A stretch of 42,221 bases of DNA from Deltaproteobacteria bacterium (GTDB lineage Bacteria; Desulfobacterota; DSM-4660; Desulfatiglandales; Desulfatiglandaceae), in assembly GCA_018644785.1 (NCBI GenBank), contig JABGPV010000012.1, positions 1 through 42,221 on the forward strand, in the 5' to 3' direction. Shown here piece after piece: positions 40,593 through 42,221 of this stretch. A program made the translations under genes and the position numbers. The notes below the pieces were generated by a model. That model worked only from the letters and a program-made list of their open reading frames with translations, was not told the origin of the DNA and ran no database searches. Position 1 is the first letter of the stretch, and each line of letters opens with the position of its first letter.

Positions 40593-41675
40593 CTATTTTT
40601 GCCAAATTGGCGGTGCACCGGGTCTTTGGATGATCAGCGTTTCCGCATTCCAGGGAGTGGGATCGGATTGCTTTTCCCCCCTCAGTTCGCAGGCATAGCG
40701 CCGGCACACCGGGCAGTCGGAATCAGCGCATGGATCCAGGTGGACCAGGACGTTTGCCCTGCCTTCAAAACGGCCCTCAATGACCGCCTCTACTGCCTCG
40801 GCTTCTGCATGTGCCTCCGCCAGTGTGAAATTCCTGGGCAGGATCAGGTGAAGGCTTACGTTTATGAAACTGCCCGAACGAAAGGCCCTGAGTTCATGTA
40901 TTCCCACCCAGTTGTCTTTTCGGTGTTCCGCCAGAAGTGAAGAAATTTTTTTGAGAAGTTCGGGCTCGGCCCTGTCCATGAGACCGGCGGAAGATTCTTT
41001 CACCAGGATGATGCCGGTGTACAGGATGCTGAACCCGACCATACAGGCGATGGCGCCATCCAGCCAGTATAGTCCTGTCAGGCGCACCAGCAAGAGGCCA
41101 AGAAGAACCCCCCCGGAGGTAATCACATCGGTTAGGACATGCTTGCCATCGGCTGTAAGGGCCAGTGAATGGGTTCTTTTGCCGGTTCGGACCAGGACGA
41201 GGCCCAGGATTAGGTTTACCACCCCTGTACCCAGGAGTATGGTAAGGCCGGCTGTAAGGTTTGGAAGGGGTTGTGGACGAAGCATATGGTCCCATCCGGT
41301 CTTGAAAATGCCGATGGCGGCAATGATGATCAGAGCCCCTTCAAATCCGGCGGAGAAATATTCCACTTTTCCGTGACCGTAGGGATGGCTTTTGTCCGGG
41401 GGTTTAGCGGCCAGAACAATGGTGACCAGAGCAAATGCACTTGCCACCACATTGATGATGGATTCAAGTGCATCCGAGAAAACGGCGGAAGAACGGGTGA
41501 GGTGAAACGCGTAGAATTTTGCGCCCATCAGCATGGCACCGATACTGAGCGACAGACTGATGGCGATCAGGCGGGCTTTAAAGTGGCTTTTTGTTGTTTC
41601 TTTTTTTTTCAAGTCCTGATCCGGATAAACCTGTGACGTTGAAAGAGAAAACCAAAAAGGATCAATGGCCCGCAA
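40593..41675 (-). CDS. Cation diffusion facilitator (CDF) family transporter
   Basis: Up to 360 residues with about six membrane helices. CDF signatures: SSAVFSDALESIINVVASAFAL (helix 2, metal-site Asp), HPYGHGKVEYFSAGFEGALI, LTADGKHVLTDVITSGGVLL (helix 5 HxxxD), and ESSAGLMDRAEPELL before the cytoplasmic domain. The tail has Cys residues (CADSDCPVCRRYAC) that may bind metal and are not usual for the family. It exports divalent cations such as Zn, Fe, Mn, Co or Ni in exchange for protons; the metal is not predictable. The start is uncertain: no ATG precedes helix 1, TTG 41675 is used here, and TTG at 41612 is an alternative. It overlaps sodN by 14 bases. Confidence 0.88.
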   Translation of the reverse strand: MRAIDPFWFSLSTSQVYPDQDLKKKETTKSHFKARLIAISLSLSIGAMLMGAKFYAFHLTRSSAVFSDALESIINVVASAFALVTIVLAAKPPDKSHPYGHGKVEYFSAGFEGALIIIAAIGIFKTGWDHMLRPQPLPNLTAGLTILLGTGVVNLILGLVLVRTGKRTHSLALTADGKHVLTDVITSGGVLLGLLLVRLTGLYWLDGAIACMVGFSILYTGIILVKESSAGLMDRAEPELLKKISSLLAEHRKDNWVGIHELRAFRSGSFINVSLHLILPRNFTLAEAHAEAEAVEAVIEGRFEGRANVLVHLDPCADSDCPVCRRYACELRGEKQSDPTPWNAETLIIQRPGAPPIWQK

Positions 41676-42108
41676 AATATAATTGATGGAACTGTTTTAC
41701 CAGATCTCTTAATTTGGCAGCATTTTTGAGATCCGTTGTTTGTTTGCATTTCATGCTGTAAATCAGCATCTGCTGCAGCAGGGAGAGCTTTTGATTGTAA
41801 TCTTTGGCCTTAGGTTTGATTCTCTGTGTCAGGAAATATTGTGCGACGATGGTCTGGATTTCAGTGGCGTGATGTTCCTTATTCATGATCCATCGAACCA
41901 GCTGGTTGAAGTTAGGGCTTTTCTCTTTCTCTAAGCTTTTGATTTGTTTCATTGATTTTTCAATGGTGGTGATATGTTCAAGGACCATGTTGATTCTGGC
42001 CTGATCGTCGTAAATTCCGCAGGGGATTTCACAGTGGGCGAATACCGTGCCCACTAAAACAGCAACAAAGGCCACGCCCACAAGAGACTGGAAAAAGCGC
42101 TTTTTCAT
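41662..42108 (-). CDS. sodN: Exported nickel superoxide dismutase
   Basis: A 148-residue NiSOD. A Sec-type signal peptide (MKKRFFQSLVGVAFVAVLVG, then TVFA) ends right before HCEIPCGIY, the nickel hook. His25 would become His1, with Cys26, Cys30 and Tyr33 as Cys2, Cys6 and Tyr9. Asp3 of known enzymes is Glu here. The four-helix body is typical: MVLEHITTIEKSMKQI, NQLVRWIMNKEHHATEIQ, QYFLTQRIKPKAKDY and QMLIYSMKCKQT. Cleavage after V-F-A by signal peptidase I would expose the His needed for metal binding, replacing the separate SodX-type protease. GGGAGG precedes the ATG. The downstream CDF gene overlaps it. Confidence 0.93.
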   Translation of the reverse strand: MKKRFFQSLVGVAFVAVLVGTVFAHCEIPCGIYDDQARINMVLEHITTIEKSMKQIKSLEKEKSPNFNQLVRWIMNKEHHATEIQTIVAQYFLTQRIKPKAKDYNQKLSLLQQMLIYSMKCKQTTDLKNAAKLRDLVKQFHQLYFAGH

Positions 42109-42221
42109 AAGGACCTCCCATATCTTTATAACCGGTTGATTTTTGTTTTATGATTCGCTTTCCAATAGGGTCTCAATCTCACATCATCTGGATGTTGTCA
42201 AGCCCGGTGGATGGGGCCACT

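Noticed and set aside
1..42221. CRISPR array, tRNA or rRNA gene, integrase or transposase
   Set aside because: Read for spaced direct repeats, tRNA-like arms and the usual transposase or recombinase motifs; none found.

Overview
The window (42.2 kb, about half G+C by eye) looks like a chromosomal segment of a strictly anaerobic, probably sulfate-reducing deltaproteobacterium (Desulfobacterota, Desulfobacterales-like). The inference rests on an HdrA-MvhD-MetV-MetF cluster (Wood-Ljungdahl C1 metabolism coupled to flavin-based electron transfer), a TRAP transporter with a TatT lipoprotein, a two-component operon with a sigma-54 activator, and the way sensor kinases, TPR proteins and Fe-S flavoproteins are built. 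No rRNA, tRNA, CRISPR array or transposase gene was seen.

Layout. 1-359: YaiI/UPF0178 gene, cut by the window edge. 442-5565 (minus): operon of a small unknown protein, a histidine kinase with an N-terminal Rossmann-like domain, a receiver/kinase hybrid and a sigma-54-dependent regulator, with a strong promoter at 5602-5629 just past a bidirectional terminator. 5700-10554 (minus): tandem-fused hdrA, mvhD, metV, metF. 10987-16717: housekeeping genes (rimO, polyprenyl synthase, metallo-beta-lactamase-fold hydrolase, methyltransferase, membrane-bound class III cyclase). 17178-22786 (plus): an AT-richer accessory island with a helicase-less type ISP/IIG-like restriction-modification enzyme, an MNT/HEPN pair, a RelE-like toxin/XRE antitoxin pair and a small protein/DUF2283 pair. 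22863-30986 (minus): manB, manC, argJ, secA, an M23 peptidase and a TIGR04076-like protein. 31240-36774: a HAD phosphatase, then a TRAP operon (TPR protein, TatT, DctP, DctQ, DctM). 37068-42108: RmlD-like reductase, DUF1232-J-domain fusion, Fe-S/FMN/FAD enoate reductase, CDF metal transporter and an exported nickel superoxide dismutase.

Working together: HdrA and MvhD probably exchange electrons with MetV/MetF at the methylene-/methyl-tetrahydrofolate step. ManB and ManC make GDP-mannose. The TRAP genes form one uptake system with two periplasmic TPR proteins. NiSOD and the CDF carrier overlap and are probably co-translated.

Most notable observations: (i) two MITE-like elements lying against stop codons; the one at 38393-38538 supplies the TAG stop of both convergent neighbours, and the one at 12323-12455 carries a possible promoter for the polyprenyl synthase; (ii) a NiSOD whose Sec signal peptide appears to end exactly before the metal-binding His1; (iii) a promoter that predicts a leaderless toxin mRNA; (iv) a palindrome over the ribosome-binding site and start codon of the MNT gene; (v) a long hairpin at 21382-21417 that pairs well only as plus-strand RNA; (vi) a sensor kinase with a nucleotide-binding-like N-terminus and a Cys-rich PAS domain. 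All function calls come from reading motifs; no database search was run.
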